A stretch of 64,000 nt of DNA from Membranipora membranacea (taxonomy: Eukaryota > Bryozoa > Gymnolaemata > Cheilostomatida > Membraniporidae), in the NCBI GenBank assembly GCA_914767715.1, contig OU612070.1, forward strand, positions 6,091,501 to 6,155,500, read 5' to 3'. The notes under the pieces were generated by a model. It did not search any database and had not been told where the DNA came from. It saw nothing but the letters and a program-made list of their open reading frames with translations. This document shows, in pieces, positions 12,901-25,455 of this stretch (its first letter is position 1; each line of letters opens with the position of its first letter). A program made the position numbers and the translations under genes.

Positions 12901-14500
12901 TCTGCAGTCAGCCATCTCCACACACTAGTTACTAGTTGACTCCTGCTGTTGGTTTTAGTACCAACTTATGAAGATAGGAAGTAAATGTTAGTGGCATTTT
13001 TATACAAAGATTTCATCCACTGAACAGATCACTAGAATGAATTTGTGCTTAGTTAAGGTTGCAATAGCTGACATAAGTTTGGAATGTCAAACTAAACCTT
13101 CTGCATGTCGGAAGTACGCTCTCTTGCAGAAACACTTACCAAAAGTACTAACAAACATACGATGGCCTTAAATCTAACCCTATTTCAAAATGTAAACGCT
13201 AAAGAGCACTGTTGAAGATATAACTAATGAGATGCATGAGACTTGGGCACAAGAGGCTCATTTTCCCAGTTTTACAAAAGATGGTGCATGCCAGAGTTCA
13301 TAGTTCATAGACAAAATGAGGAATAATATACAGTAAATTGGTAATGTATTTTGAAAATAAGCTGCTGCTATAATAACCCCACCCAAAAATATCATCCGTC
13401 TGAGTCACTCGTAACTTTTCTCCGTCCAAACACATAATTTCACAACGAAAGAATGTGCCCTGTAAAGCACTCTTTGTTACCCAATACCAAAAACAATCCA
13501 TTAACCCACCAATCTTTATGAGTTGTACTCTTTCACTAATAATATTCTGCCTTCCACTGCGCTATCCTGCTAACAGGATTTGTTATTTGAGTTCTGAATT
13601 TTGTCAAGGTTTAAGGATGTTAGTTCTTACCCATAGAGTTGTTATGGTAAACCAATATATATTTGTGACCCACAACATGGCCCTGGTTATGCAGATTGTC
13701 TGCCTTGAGTGAAAGTTTAATTAATAATTGAATGAAGGTGACTGTCTTGAAGGCTAAAAGGTCTTTCATCCACTGAGTTTGCAATATTACCATACTACAA
13801 CATGCAATAGGTATATGACTTGTAATCCAACTTCAGCCAAATATTGATAATAGGTGTAAATTATCCTCAGGCAATAACTGACATATCCTCTTATCTGCTA
13901 ATAATAGATTGACAATAATTCATCGATGAGCCCTGACCAGTTGTAAGACATTATCTATGGAGTTCTACAGTTTATCGCTAACCGATTTAATGTCATTGAC
14001 AACGCTCTCACAGCAACGAAGCCGTCCTAATTTGTACATGTTGACCAGGGCAATGGGAATCAAAGATAGACTTGTGTATGACGATATGTGACAGGATCTC
14101 ACATGTCCATGCACTGCGTCAGGCATCATATGCCCACATGATAGAAATAACGCACTTTCCTTGATTTGCTACTAAGATGGATAACAAATATAGTTTGTAT
14201 TATAGTATTTTTTCGTTCTTGAACTATATGAGACATCATTCGAGTTCATGGGGAGTTCATGAGGATCAATTGAAATATTTTAGCAAGTAAGTTTACCTAA
14301 GAAGTAATATGTAACAATCATCACTGCAATGGATTAGCGCCACCTATTACATAGCAGAATAATTTATAGGGTTAATGATGGAGTCCTGAGGCTAGTGCTA
14401 AGCTCTGCTAAGCTATGCCAGTAAACTCCTAGTGTGTATAACAACAGCTGCAAGAATTACAGCTCAACAGACATCATTGAGCATTGATGTGAATTTATGG
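9990..14500. other. Gene-poor intergenic DNA
   Basis: No supported gene. Content is AT-rich unique-looking DNA with only short spurious ORFs and a small hairpin near 11090-11125 built from aaacc/ggttt units. Confidence 0.45.
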
Positions 14501-14507
14501 ATCCTTA

Positions 14508-14927
14508 AGGCCATGTGATCTAGCCTAAGTCTCGGTTGGGGTGGGTGGGTGAGAGAATGAGTATAGGGTGGAACATCTGATCACAAGCCAAAGTCGTTTT
14601 GGACTGCAATTTTACTCACAACTGACCAAATACTTACATTCCCTGTTAACCGTTGCTAAGTAACCGCACTGACATCAAGACTACACTTATATCATATGTA
14701 CATGCAGTTAGTATATCACACGATCAGTGAGCCAAGTAACAACAAAGTTCAAGGTAAATGTGTTGTGCGCATGTGCAGTGTGTAATAAAAGAATATAGTG
14801 GGCAAGCTATGAGTAAAATTTCAGCCCAAAACGACTTTGGACTGTGAGCGGATGTTCCGCCCTACTCTTTCACTCTCCCAACCTCCCCCCCTGCCTCACA
14901 CAAGACTCAGGCTAGATCACATGGCCT
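14508..14927. mobile_element. TA-flanked MITE (420 bp) with ~110-bp terminal inverted repeats
   Basis: The ends are AGGCCATGTGATCTAGCCT and its inverted copy, each bounded by TA (14506-14507 and 14928-14929), the duplication made by Tc1/mariner-type transposition. The arms remain similar inward through the block aagtcgttttggact, giving imperfect arms of about 110 bp around a ~190-bp centre. No transposase is encoded. Confidence 0.75.
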
Positions 14928-14934
14928 TATGGTA

Positions 14935-15830
14935 GATCAATAGTAAAATACATAGCGTCATACTGTCATTTTCATATCAGTTTTATGTCAACAATTATCA
15001 AGCCCCCATTACAATTAAAAAATATATAGAAAAAATATTAAATGAAAAATAATTATTTTACTAGGTTGATTCCCGGTTATTCATTTCACATAGATTGTCC
15101 TTTGATTAGATTGGTCTAAAGAATACGATAACAATTCTAGTATTATCTCATTGAAGGGGAAATTCTAGACTTGACTTTCAAAACCCTCTTATTCCTATGC
15201 AAATTGATGACCAGGCAGGCTAGGATACAGGGCGTAGCTTGTGTACCATGGGTCTCAGCTCCTCTACTCTAGAAGGGACAACTCCGTTTGTATTAAAGAT
15301 TTCAACTTAGACTCGCCAATGTGCAGTATTGTGCAGATTTCCGGTGTCCGTTGTCTAGACTGGCAGCTTTGAATTGTTAGCAGGCATCAATATTGACTGC
15401 AACCCAGATATATGCCATTTTCATCTGGTCAGATCGCTAGAATTTCCTCATCTACTGCTGGAGCAGTAATGTCATGAAGTCTTAAAGCTGTAGTAGCCTA
15501 CATAATGAGCGGATAGGAGATAGGAAATAGGAGTCGACCACACATATAAATAGCCAGGTTAGGAAAGCTAAACACAATCTCAGACTTTCAAGTCTGATTT
15601 ATCGATTGATTTATTACTTCAGTTCAGTAGCACTCACAAATGGCAAATTACAGTCATAATATATCCATTGGATAAGAACAATTTCAGCATCCAGCACTGG
15701 TCGTGATTGAGCTAAGGTCTGACTCTGATGGAAGATAGCACATGACTGTCAGCTTCCTTTGTACCAGAGGATAAAGTTATGCTGGGCTATTCCTATTGCA
15801 GGGCAGTAAACAAGGCCTCTTTAAAACCCA
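14935..15830. other. Intergenic DNA without recognised features
   Basis: No exon-like ORF, RNA or clear repeat was seen between the TA-flanked MITE and the small hairpin MITE. Confidence 0.4.
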
Positions 15831-15836
15831 GATTTT

Positions 15837-15943
15837 GAAGCGCTCAAACTCTGCCAGGAAGCTAGTAGTAGCATTTCATTATCAACCATTTGATAATGGA
15901 ATACTACTACCAGCCATCCCGCTACAGTCTGAGCGCCTAAACT
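15837..15943. mobile_element. Small hairpin MITE, copy 1
   Basis: About 107 bp, forming an inverted repeat from AAGCGCTCAAACT to its imperfect complement. The internal block agtagtagcatttcatta pairs with its mirror. A second copy with the same ends and interior lies at 54111-54227, which shows that this is a dispersed family. Confidence 0.7.
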
Positions 15944-15949
15944 ACTTGG

Positions 15950-17560
15950 GAGGATATTATTTTCCCATTGAAATTAGCTTAGTTGCTTATGCCGGATACC
16001 TTTCCTCCGCTCCATGCATCACCATGGGACCATGAGGTTCAGTACTAGGTCCAACCTCTCAATATGGGGTTATAGCTGCAACACTTTGAACCCAGATGTA
16101 ATTATTGCATGAGAATGATGGTAACTTACAAAACATATAGAAACAACTCTATATTACTGACTATTACAAGATTATTTAAAATGTGAGTTGTCCACTCACC
16201 ATACAAGAGCACACAACTCCTAGCTTGATGTTTTTCTGTCTTTCGTCCAAAAATCTAGTATGCAACAGATGAAGCTTGATACTCGCTAGACGATAAACAT
16301 CAAGTATCAGGTTTACTTAGGGCAGCATAATCTAGTGGAAAATGGTTCAATTATAGTTTGGGCTATGATGTCCCGAAAAGCTCAGGTTCCCACTAAACAT
16401 CTTCCCTGAAAACCGATCAATCGCAGATAGCTGCAATAAATTGTGTACCCTGTTTATATCCTGTTGGATTGCACTATTCAATATGACATGAGCTCAGTTT
16501 ACTCTTCTACAAAGAAAGCTGTGGAGTTATTTCATCTGGCGACTTGTATTGAGAGAAACTTAATGTAGTTGTCAGTATTCAGTCAGCAGCTTGTCTTGCT
16601 CTGCAGGAAACAATTGGCTAGAGATGGTTCTGCTGGCATATCACTTAGTTACAAAATTGAAAACCATGCGCAAGATGTACAATTTAATTGGTATTACAGT
16701 TTAATTACACTGTCAGATAGCTCAGAAGTATTTTCACATGTTCCCTCACTAATATCTGGAAGGACTCAATTTGCCTATTTTTCATTTTTATCTTATCACT
16801 AAAGGTGAGATAGTACAACATATTATTAATTAAGATAGGTTTCATGGTCCAATTGCATAGGTATCACAAAGGGTGATAACTGATACCCATAGGCTAAAGT
16901 GTCCTCCTAAAGTTATTCAGTAGTTTCAATTTTTTGCATGTGTTTCTTAGATGAACATTAAGTGTCAGTCAAATTGAATTAAATCTACCTTTATAACAAG
17001 CTCATGAAAGTAACATGTGTAATTTGATATATAATCAAATCTAAGACAATCCTAAAATACAGGGACCTTAAGTTTCTGTTATTCTTACTCAGCACTCTGA
17101 ACAGGGAAGTAGCAATGAAACAGTAAATAGTTAGATAGCGCTTACGCATTTACACATTTACAAATTCATAACTGACATCAGTTCAAAACAAAATTAAATA
17201 GCTTAGCTGTGATGTCAGGCGTCATGATCCTGATATATCACTAAACATCACTCCACATCTAATTCTGCTTTCAACTTGTCAGTCAATACAAATGTAATAA
17301 CAAAGTTTGTTTTGGTAGTTTTGTTGGCTTCAAATGCTACCATTCCTTGAATACCTTGTAAAGAAATTGAAATTGATGATTGATGATTGATAATAGTTAA
17401 GGTCACAAAAGTGATGAAAAACTCAGGTCAGTGTATGATTGTTAGTGTGGTAAAATAATTTGCAAGTGAGCAGAATTCTGCCTAAACAAAGCTGATATCA
17501 TCAGACTAAAGAGGAAAGTGCTACTGAGCAGCAGCTGCTTCAGCATAAAAGGATCTACAG
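15950..17560. other. Intergenic DNA upstream of the fucolectin locus
   Basis: No coding exon recognised. The final part (about 17500-17564) is the likely 5' UTR/promoter of the fucolectin locus; a cataaaag string at 17543-17550 is too near the ATG to be a convincing TATA box. Confidence 0.4.
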
Positions 17561-18659
17561 CGGAATGGGAACTAAAACAGCCATTACTATCTGGATATAT
17601 CTTATTCTCACACATGAAGGTAAGTAAGAACTTGAAATGCTACCATCATGGCAAATATGTTACTCTAGACAACAAATCTTTGCAAAAAGCCATTTGATTT
17701 TGGCTGAGAATGCTCTCCACGCCATACACTGTCCTGTGCAGTATTCCAGTGGCTGGAATCTTGTTAGGCTTGCCTCCCAATCCTTGAATTTTGCAATTTC
17801 CTCTTCTTTGAGAAGCAACAAACTTGGACGACAAATAATCAGTGAGACAACAGTGTACTGATACTATCATATTATTCTTGCAAATTTGCTTGATGGTGAT
17901 TCTGAGAGACCCTGTTTGTGCCATCATATCCTAGCAACTAAACAAAACATAGAATAAAGATGAGCTTTTCAGGCTAAACTCCAAACACTCTCATTCAATC
18001 GTTCATTATCCTAAATTCGCAGTCACATCACTCTGCATTCATACAGGTTGACCTTGAGCAAGTGTTTGAATCGATGTTCTTATATTGATTTGAAATGTGG
18101 GGAAATCAATGTCAGCAAGTTTAATATTATACTCATAGCACCACAAAATACAACATCGATGCTCAAATTTTCATTTTCTTAGTTGATGGTTGTTACGTCT
18201 TGCTCTCACACTTTACCAGACCTAACTACAGGAAATAATCTCCTCTACCACTACATTGTGATGTCACAGTAGTCATCAGTAAAAATTTAAACCGGGAGTG
18301 ATGTTGACGGCTGGTTCAACTACTGTAACCCTTATGATCCATCACTTCATTGTCTTTGTATTCATTCTTTTATCGACCCAACCTCAAAGCAACAGGTGCT
18401 ACCTTAAAATCACTTGGTTTTATGGCTCCTATTTTGAACCTCTTGTAAAAATATAAAATTTATATGATTTTGAGGGGAGGAGACAATTGCGTGGGGATCA
18501 ATCAAATATTTTGTTGAGAAATCGACAGTACTACTGGCTGCACTTCCAAGTCTGATAATCAGACCCTCCCTATAGTGAGTGTTATGATTCACAGGCAAAA
18601 CATATCTTTTGTTGTGTACAAATATGCTTACCCAAGCATCATGCTCGTGTTCAGAAAAA

Positions 18660-18745
18660 CCTCACCTCACCTCACCTTGCCTCGCCACGCCTCGCCTCGC
18701 CTCGCCTCGCAACGCCACGCCACGCCACGCCTCACCTCACCTCAG
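18660..18745. repeat. Pentanucleotide repeat (CCTCR/CCACG)n
   Basis: About 17 units of five bases alternating cctca, cctcg and ccacg, inside the first intron of the fucolectin locus. It is locally very C-rich on the plus strand. Confidence 0.9.
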
Positions 18746-20298
18746 AATGATACTAAGGATTTTCAAGAAATCAACACCCAAGGCTTAGACTTTATATCTT
18801 CTCTCACTAATTGTTAGGACATCAATGTGTTGCTTTCCAGCAGTTTATGTGGTATTTGACATTTCAGTCGTCATGTCTAACTTCGAAATTATTTTCAGGT
18901 CAAGCCACACAAACACTAAATATAGCAAAGAACAAAACAGCTACACAGAGGTCACAATATGCGAATCAACCACCAGGTCTTGCAGTGGATGGTTCCATTC
19001 TAGAGCAGCCATCTCCTCCAGGAATATATAGAGACGAGCAGTTCTCCCACACACTAGAATTATATGATCAATGGTGGAAAGTGGACCTCGGGGCTGGGTA
19101 TTATATATACCGTGTGGAGATGTCGAGTAGGCAGGGTTATGGTATGTAGGCTGTGGGCTGAGAGGAACATTTCGTTATTAGCAGTACACAGCAATCTCAG
19201 AATAAATATATCGGGAACTTTTTTCAGTGATTGCTTGTAAATTACCATTATGTATCTTATATTATGCAATCTTTCACTTCAATGCTGGATGATAATGGCG
19301 ATATATTATTTCAGAGTATCGCCTGTCTGAAATAAATTTGCTGACAAGCTTCAAGGAAAATCCAGCAGCACCATCACTCAGTAGTCCTGAGTGGGGACGT
19401 CGCCGATACAGGGAGTCACAAACCCGTATCATGGTATAGAGAACTTTGAATATCCGGTTCCTGGGAGGAATATAGCAGTGCTCAACAGTGGTAGTCATGG
19501 AGTAGCACTCACCGAGTTTAAAGTTTTTGCTGTTTGTAAGTTATTTTTATGATTTCGCCACAGTGATATTGTCTCTTTAAAGGCCTGAGTACGATATGGG
19601 TATGATTGCTAACAAAGACAATGTTTGGGAGAATTGTATAATATATGTGATAACTGTCACTACATCTCGAAGGTTTTGGTTGCCATATTAGCCATAGCAG
19701 TGGGTCTCATTTTTATTATGAATTTTCAGTTTATTCTCGATTTGAATGTGATTGCAGCACCAAACAACATAACTAATTTGGCAAAATACAAGACTGTAAC
19801 TACAGCTCCTGCCTCTCCTTCCCTCCAATATCTGGTTGATGGAAAGAATGTCTCAACAGACTCTTGTCTTGATGGAACAGATACTGTGCAATGGGAGTTA
19901 GATTTGCAAGAAACTTATTCAATCAATTTGGTTCGTCTTGTCAAAGTTGACTGTGGTAAGAACAAAATAAAACTGCCAAATTTAATCAATATCAAATAAT
20001 ATTTTGTGAGACTGTATCTTTGCCAGGTTAAGATTCCCCTTGTGTTTGATTTTTCATGCTCCATCCAAAAAATTGCTGAAGAATTTGGTATTTCTTTGTT
20101 AGTAGTCGAGACATTATCCTCCTACATTGTTTAATAGGCAAAGGAGAAAATACATATTTTTGTCTCATTTTCTGGGAATTGATCATATAACATAACTTAA
20201 GATACTGAGTCGGTGAAAATTGTTTGCCCGTCCTTGCCATGCTTTTCTTCAAGTCATTGATAACATTGAATGCTGATTTTAGTGTAATCAGTATTGCT

Positions 20299-20324
20299 AA
20301 TATATATATATATATATATATATT
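20299..20324. repeat. (TA)n microsatellite
   Basis: Uninterrupted TA dinucleotides inside a fucolectin-locus intron. Confidence 0.9.
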
Positions 20325-20767
20325 ATTTATATGTATTCTTGCTGGGCTGTCTTGAGTATGAAACCTATATACATGCAGAAACGATTACACATCATAATGT
20401 TTTTTTTTATTCCTCAAGGTGAAATTAATGTTGGAAGCCTGAATCTGCTGATGAAAAACTTATAACTTCTCAGCACCAACGACCCACCATACAGATGTAT
20501 ACTGTGAAACTCTACAAAGTGCTTCCGTCATATCTATAACCGCATCGGAAATCGGAAAAATTTCTGAAATGCAAGTGTTTGGATTGCGTAAATACATCAC
20601 ATTTCTCTGCAACCCAAGAGCAAATGAATACAGCAATAAATCAATACATATTATCTTTCATCGCCGAGTAGAAAATTGGTTTTTAGTCAACCAAATTGAA
20701 TTACCTTGGAATAAAATAAAGGAATATACTTACATACTTTGACTCTGACAACAATTTATACCCTTAG

Positions 20768-20983
20768 TTAAACCATAAAAAAGTAGATGCTCAATTTTTC
20801 AACCGCAGAGAGCCTGCACTGCAGAGGGAAAGTGTCACTGTTTACAGATAGAGTTGTGGGGTCGGCTGGCGGAGGTTTTGTGGGGGGGGGGGGTTGTGCG
20901 TAGGGGGCATTTGGTAGATGGGGTTTCCTGGTTGCTGGCCGGATCGGGATGGTCTCAGCTTTGTTTAATCGGGTGGTCGCCAC
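20768..20983 (-). other. Proline-rich open frame in a GC-rich island, doubtful
   Basis: A minus-strand open frame of 71 codons encodes a Pro/Ala-rich tract (PPPPTKPPPADP) and overlaps a G12-type homopolymer. It stands out from the AT-rich surroundings but has no family match or clear splice partners, and it lies in an intron of the fucolectin pseudogene. It could be a transposon piece. Confidence 0.2.
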
Positions 20984-21769
20984 TCTAGTCTCGACATTGC
21001 TGGCGTTAACCTAATAGAAGAAAAAACAAGTTGAGGCATTCAATTTTGTGATATCCTTTTTGATACTGCTTGCCTCAAGAGCAGGATAAGGGTATAGTCC
21101 TCCCCCCAAAAATCTTGCAAAATTATCAATTAATCAGGCATCAACTCAGACAATAAACTATGACAGATACAACAAGAAACCATATACGGTTGCTTTATAG
21201 ACATATGAGGTCAACAGCCGCAGCATAATCATGATACTGTTCTGGTCTACTACAAAATGATACATAAAATATTTGTATTACTATTTGTCTTGTCTTTTGT
21301 GGGAGATAATAATGGTATGACACCATACACACACCTCATTGACCCCATTGACCTTTCTGATAATTACTGATAGAACATATCCCTGTTGTTAACAGGATGA
21401 GTATATTCCATCTGTCAGTGTTGTGATTATTATGATAATCTCACTTGAGAGCCACTATGTCTGATTCAACTAATACAAATAATGTCTTTCCATTCACAGG
21501 AGCGATCAATTACACCCTTGCTGGAACAGCAACACAGTCGTCTCAAGTTGGTAACTTCATGGCATCCTGAGCTAATGATGGAACAAAAAGAAATGTTACT
21601 AATTTGCATGCACATACTGTGGAAGCTGTAAATCAGTGGCTGAAAGTCAACCTCAATCATCTTATGTACCTCGTTTACATGATAATTTACAACAGAAAAT
21701 GGTTCTGTGGTGAATCCCCATGTGGTATGTGTCAAAGAGTGTTTTAAGTAAAGTCTATTCCCCACCTTC

Positions 21770-23084
21770 TTAAGTCAGCCATACAGCGTTGGAGCCAAAA
21801 TCTCACATAGAGAAGAAGATGGATCTGAAAGACCAATAGCCTATGCCTCCAGAACACTATCAAATGCAGAATCCAACTATGATCAGACACACAGAGAAGC
21901 TCTCAGCATCATGTTTGAATTGAAGAATTTTGCAAAGTATCTGATCGGCAACAAGTTCATACTCATCACAGATCACACACAAACAGTATTCGAGTTTTAA
22001 AGTGAATTTCAAATGGTTGGTAACCATTTCAGTTTGAGAACAAGCCGTGGTTCAGGCTCCATGCTGATTTTGCTGAATATGATCGTCAGAATTATTTGAT
22101 TGTGGTCGATAGTTATCGCGAATGGTTACATGTAGAGCCTGTGAGCAGTATTACTAGCTCTAAGGCTGTCCTTTCGCTAAGACAATTATTATCGACACAT
22201 GGTTTATGTGCAATTTTGTATACAGATAATGCTAAGTCTTTCACATCCGGAGCGTTTGAGGGATTTCTCAAATCAGGTCTAATGGAATGGTTCATAAATA
22301 TTCATCTCCGTATCATGCTGCATCAAAATGGTCAAGCAGAGCGTTGTGTGCAGACAGATAAGAGTTTTTTCAAGAAAGTGAAAGGTAGTGCTTGGGATAG
22401 GAATTTAGCATTGTCAAGGTTTCTGTTAGGATATAACACAACCAATTGTGCCACCAGAGGTTGTGCTCCAGGTGAACTGTTAATGGGCAGGCAACTACAC
22501 ACTTTGTTTATTCTCATGAAACCCGACCTGCAAGCAGAAGTTGATAAGTTTCGGGATCATAGTAATTCCAGGTCTTGTGAGATCGAAGTCAGAGATTCTG
22601 TCAAGGTCAGGAACATGATTGGTTGATACAAGTGGTTATTTAGTACAGTAGTAAAACGCATAGGTCCGCTCAGGTATCTGGTCAGGATTGGTTCTTGAGT
22701 CCGGTATTATAATTTAAATCATTCAGTTTCTGCTGGTACACAAACTGATGATTGTGACTATTATGAATTGAACCAACCGCATAATCCTAATGTAACAACA
22801 CAAGATCAATTGCAAGATACCTTCAGTGAAGCCAGTGTAAAAGCAGCAACCACCTTACCCCAGAGGTTCTCAGATGCTGATGGTGCTGACGATGCTGACG
22901 GTGAAGCTGATGGTTTGAGCACTGATTCAGATACAAGCCTTATACCCAGTACTATTCCGATGGTTACAATGCAGAAAGAATGTACTCAAACCTCTACACC
23001 GTCACAGATTGCACCACCAGTAGACTGAGACGTTCAGATAAGCACACCACCAGAGAGATATAAACCCTCTTGAAGGGGAAGCAA
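21770..23084 (+). mobile_element. Ty3/gypsy retrotransposon pol fragment (RNase H plus integrase)
   Basis: Frame 21770-21996 reads as the RNase H region of a gypsy pol (SERPIAYASRTLS, NYDQTHREALSIMFELKNF, ITDHTQ). After a deletion and stop, 22042-22625 reads as an integrase core with the three acidic positions in HADF, YTDNAKSFTS and NGQAERCVQT. The end (to ~23073) carries the LRRS...PPERY tail usual for gypsy pol, split by a 1-bp frame change. A purine-rich tract (~23070-23082) is followed by TG at 23085, a plausible start of the 3' LTR; its far end could not be set. Reverse transcriptase, gag and a 5' LTR are absent, so the copy is dead. It begins about 45 bp after the last fucolectin exon. 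Confidence 0.85.
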
Positions 23085-24012
23085 TGTTTCATTTGCCATA
23101 CCTATAACAATGACACTAATTAGTCTGCTATCAGACATCACAGGATGTGATGTCATATTCTATTATCATTTATGATGACCTCAATGCAGTAGCTATTTCC
23201 TTTTTATGTCAACCATGCTACACGCTAGTGGCATGTGAGTCACATTATTATCTCACCCCCTTATATTGAGAGCTGTTCAAATCAATATTCTGATAAGATT
23301 TGTACACAGGTACACAGGCAAACTGACACCCTTGACTAAAGATATGACCCCATATGTCATAGAATTGTCCTCGATCCTCCCTGCTATGCCAGAAACATAA
23401 AAACATAGGAGAGGAAAAAATTAAATTCAATTATTTTAACTGGTTACTACACTTAGTTACCTGAACTGATCAAGTTTTGGCCCTGATGAAATACAAGCAA
23501 CAAATTTTTCTTCATTGCGAAAATGAATTGTGAATAATGTACATCAGACTAGAGTTCAAAATCATGTGAAAGAAATCCTTAATTACACATAGTTGATTTC
23601 AAATTTCAGGCTTCAATTATCTGCAAAATGTCTCGTCGTATGTGAGGACATTCACCATATAGCTGATATACTGATATAAGGGGTACAGGGTACTGGTCCT
23701 TGGACAAGACTGTAGCCTCTATTGCTATCTCTTATCGGTAGTTTGAAATATCTGACAACATATTATTATCGGCATGGGAGACAACCAGCCAGATTATTAT
23801 TCCAAGGGAAGCTGCAATAGCTAAGCTGCTACGAATGATGGACATTTTCTAACTCATTTTCTCACCAACAACTTTCATCCAATAGATTACTGGAGCACCT
23901 GAAAAAGGTGTTGTGTGAACGTTTTTGTAGTCTGTCATTAGCACATGGTTTCACTGAAGCTTCAGCTACCTTCCTCTAAAAATCTGAACATCATGGGTTG
24001 TGTTTGAATGGG

Positions 24013-25455
24013 TGGCCGTCCTGAGAAAAAATTATGTGTTGCGTTAGAAAATTCCTCCTTTCCCTGCTATGAATATTTGTGAGGTTTCAAAGCCTTGTGC
24101 TGTGCCAGCCCAATAAGCTACCACTTTCAAATAGTTTTAATTACTGATTTTTTCTTGTCAGGTCAAGTCAAGTCTAGTCTATTCAGGCAGTTTCTTATGA
24201 TGAACTTATGTGAGATTTGCACTGTGAAAAGTTATAGTGCTCTTCTGGGCATGAAGAGGAAAGAGAACCTGCCTTAGGAGAAATTAAATCTCATTCCCTG
24301 CATGATGATGACTCTTAGCACAGGAAGTTGCGGACATAGCGCTTTGAGGTTGGATGACGCTGCGAACAATTGTGCTTTTTGCAGTTTTTTGTTTATATTT
24401 CAATTCCTGTACTTAGTGACATCATTATGAGGCAGTGAGATTAAGCTTCCTTTATGGTAGGCACCATCTCCAGCATCACTACTTCATACCTAGGAGAGCT
24501 TTGAAATTTATGACCATTCAAATCTTACATTACTTTATCATAGTTAATTGCCTGACTATAATGTGCGCTAGTGCTTGCAAAGACTTTAACCTAAGATGAT
24601 ATTAACAAAAATAGTTGAATCAGGTTGATTGAATGTGGGCGCATACATCAGCAGTTTATTTTCATATAGAATATAAGTGAAAATAAAGACAATGCATTAA
24701 ATACCATTCTTCTTTCGTTCGAGATTTCACGTTCAGTATGGACTATAACCATAAGAAGCTTTATATTCTCTTCTCACAGATAAAGCTGTTGCGATCTGTA
24801 CAGAATTGATCATCCCATTGAATACCATTTTTAGTCTTACGCCACATAGCTAGACAGTTCTGGCTTCCTTTGTAGTTGTCAGGGTTACCAGGGCTCCAGA
24901 ATGTATATGAGCCTATAACATCCCAATTGCTTCCATTTTTCCAAAACCACTTGTTTCCCAGTCTCTTTCCTCCAAGCCAAATGTCTCCTACATTGGCTGA
25001 AGATCAAAACAGAGCATTGTAAAAATACATTAATGTTAAAAGTGCACCCAATTCAATCTGCCATGAGTATCTGTGGGTCTTTTGACAGCAAGTTTTAAAG
25101 TAACTTGACAAGATTGAAGCAGATTAATCTGCTTTAATTGATGATTTATTATTATTGATCATCAAATCATGAAATCCGTTAACAGCTCCTAAAACTCTCC
25201 CAACTCACAAACAAGTTGCTGTAGAACTAAGAGTTGCCAAATTAAGTCACATTACTTACAGTATTGTACAACTCTGATACCACTGATGAATGTCAGCTCA
25301 GCCGAAGATCTCAAAGATGCCAAGTTTCCTCCATTGGCGACGCATCGGCTCTGCGCAAGATCCCATGTTGCTACGTCATTAGGGAAAAACTTGTAACAGG
25401 TGGTCCCGCTAGCAGTGTTCAGACCAACCCACCCACTACCGCAACCTGTCTCTGC
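24013..25455 (-). repeat. Inverted segmental duplication, copy 1 (carries the intact lectin)
   Basis: This segment matches 35021-36488 in opposite orientation. It covers the two lectin-domain exons, their intron and about 750 bp of 3' flank, including the polyadenylation signal. Similarity is high in exons and remains clear in non-coding flank, so this was a DNA-level duplication, not retrocopying. Confidence 0.85.
24655..24660 (-). terminator. Polyadenylation signal AATAAA of the C-type lectin
   Basis: AATAAA on the minus strand about 100 bp after the stop codon. The same signal is kept at the same distance in the duplicate locus (35820-35825). Confidence 0.6.

Larger units (their letters stand above)
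17565..21724 (+). pseudogene. Multi-domain fucolectin (F5/8 type C-like) gene, disabled
   Basis: Six exons: 17565-17619 (signal peptide starting MGTKTAITIWIYLILTH), 18899-19141, 19315-19535, 19758-19955, 20419-20587 and 21500-21724. Exons 2-3 make one fucolectin-like domain (NIAKNKTATQRSQY, LAVDG, WWKVDLG, then DTGSHKPVSWYR and VPGRNIAVLNSG). Exons 4-5 make a second (NLAKYKTVT, LVDGK, VQWELDLQ, then DVYCETLQSASVISITA). Exon 6 starts a third (YTLAGTATQSSQVGNF, NQWLKVNL). Exon 3 needs two frame changes (near 19389 and 19445), exon 5 has an in-frame TAA and a frame change (near 20460-20490), and exon 6 has an in-frame TGA (near 21568). The second half of domain 3 is missing where a gypsy fragment begins. 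Fucolectins bind fucose-containing glycans outside the cell. The breaks argue for a pseudogene; uncorrected read errors are the alternative. Confidence 0.78.

Noticed and set aside
19625-19999. 124-codon frame with its own Met and hydrophobic start
   Set aside because: Its second half is fucolectin exon 19758-19955; the upstream part is intron that happens to be open, with a clean acceptor at 19757.
22096-22626. Integrase frame as a host gene
   Set aside because: RNase H upstream, the gypsy-type tail and the internal breaks mark it as part of a dead retrotransposon.
23085-24000. Assigning a full 3' LTR to the gypsy fragment
   Set aside because: A plausible TG start follows the purine tract, but with no 5' LTR in the window the end cannot be defined.
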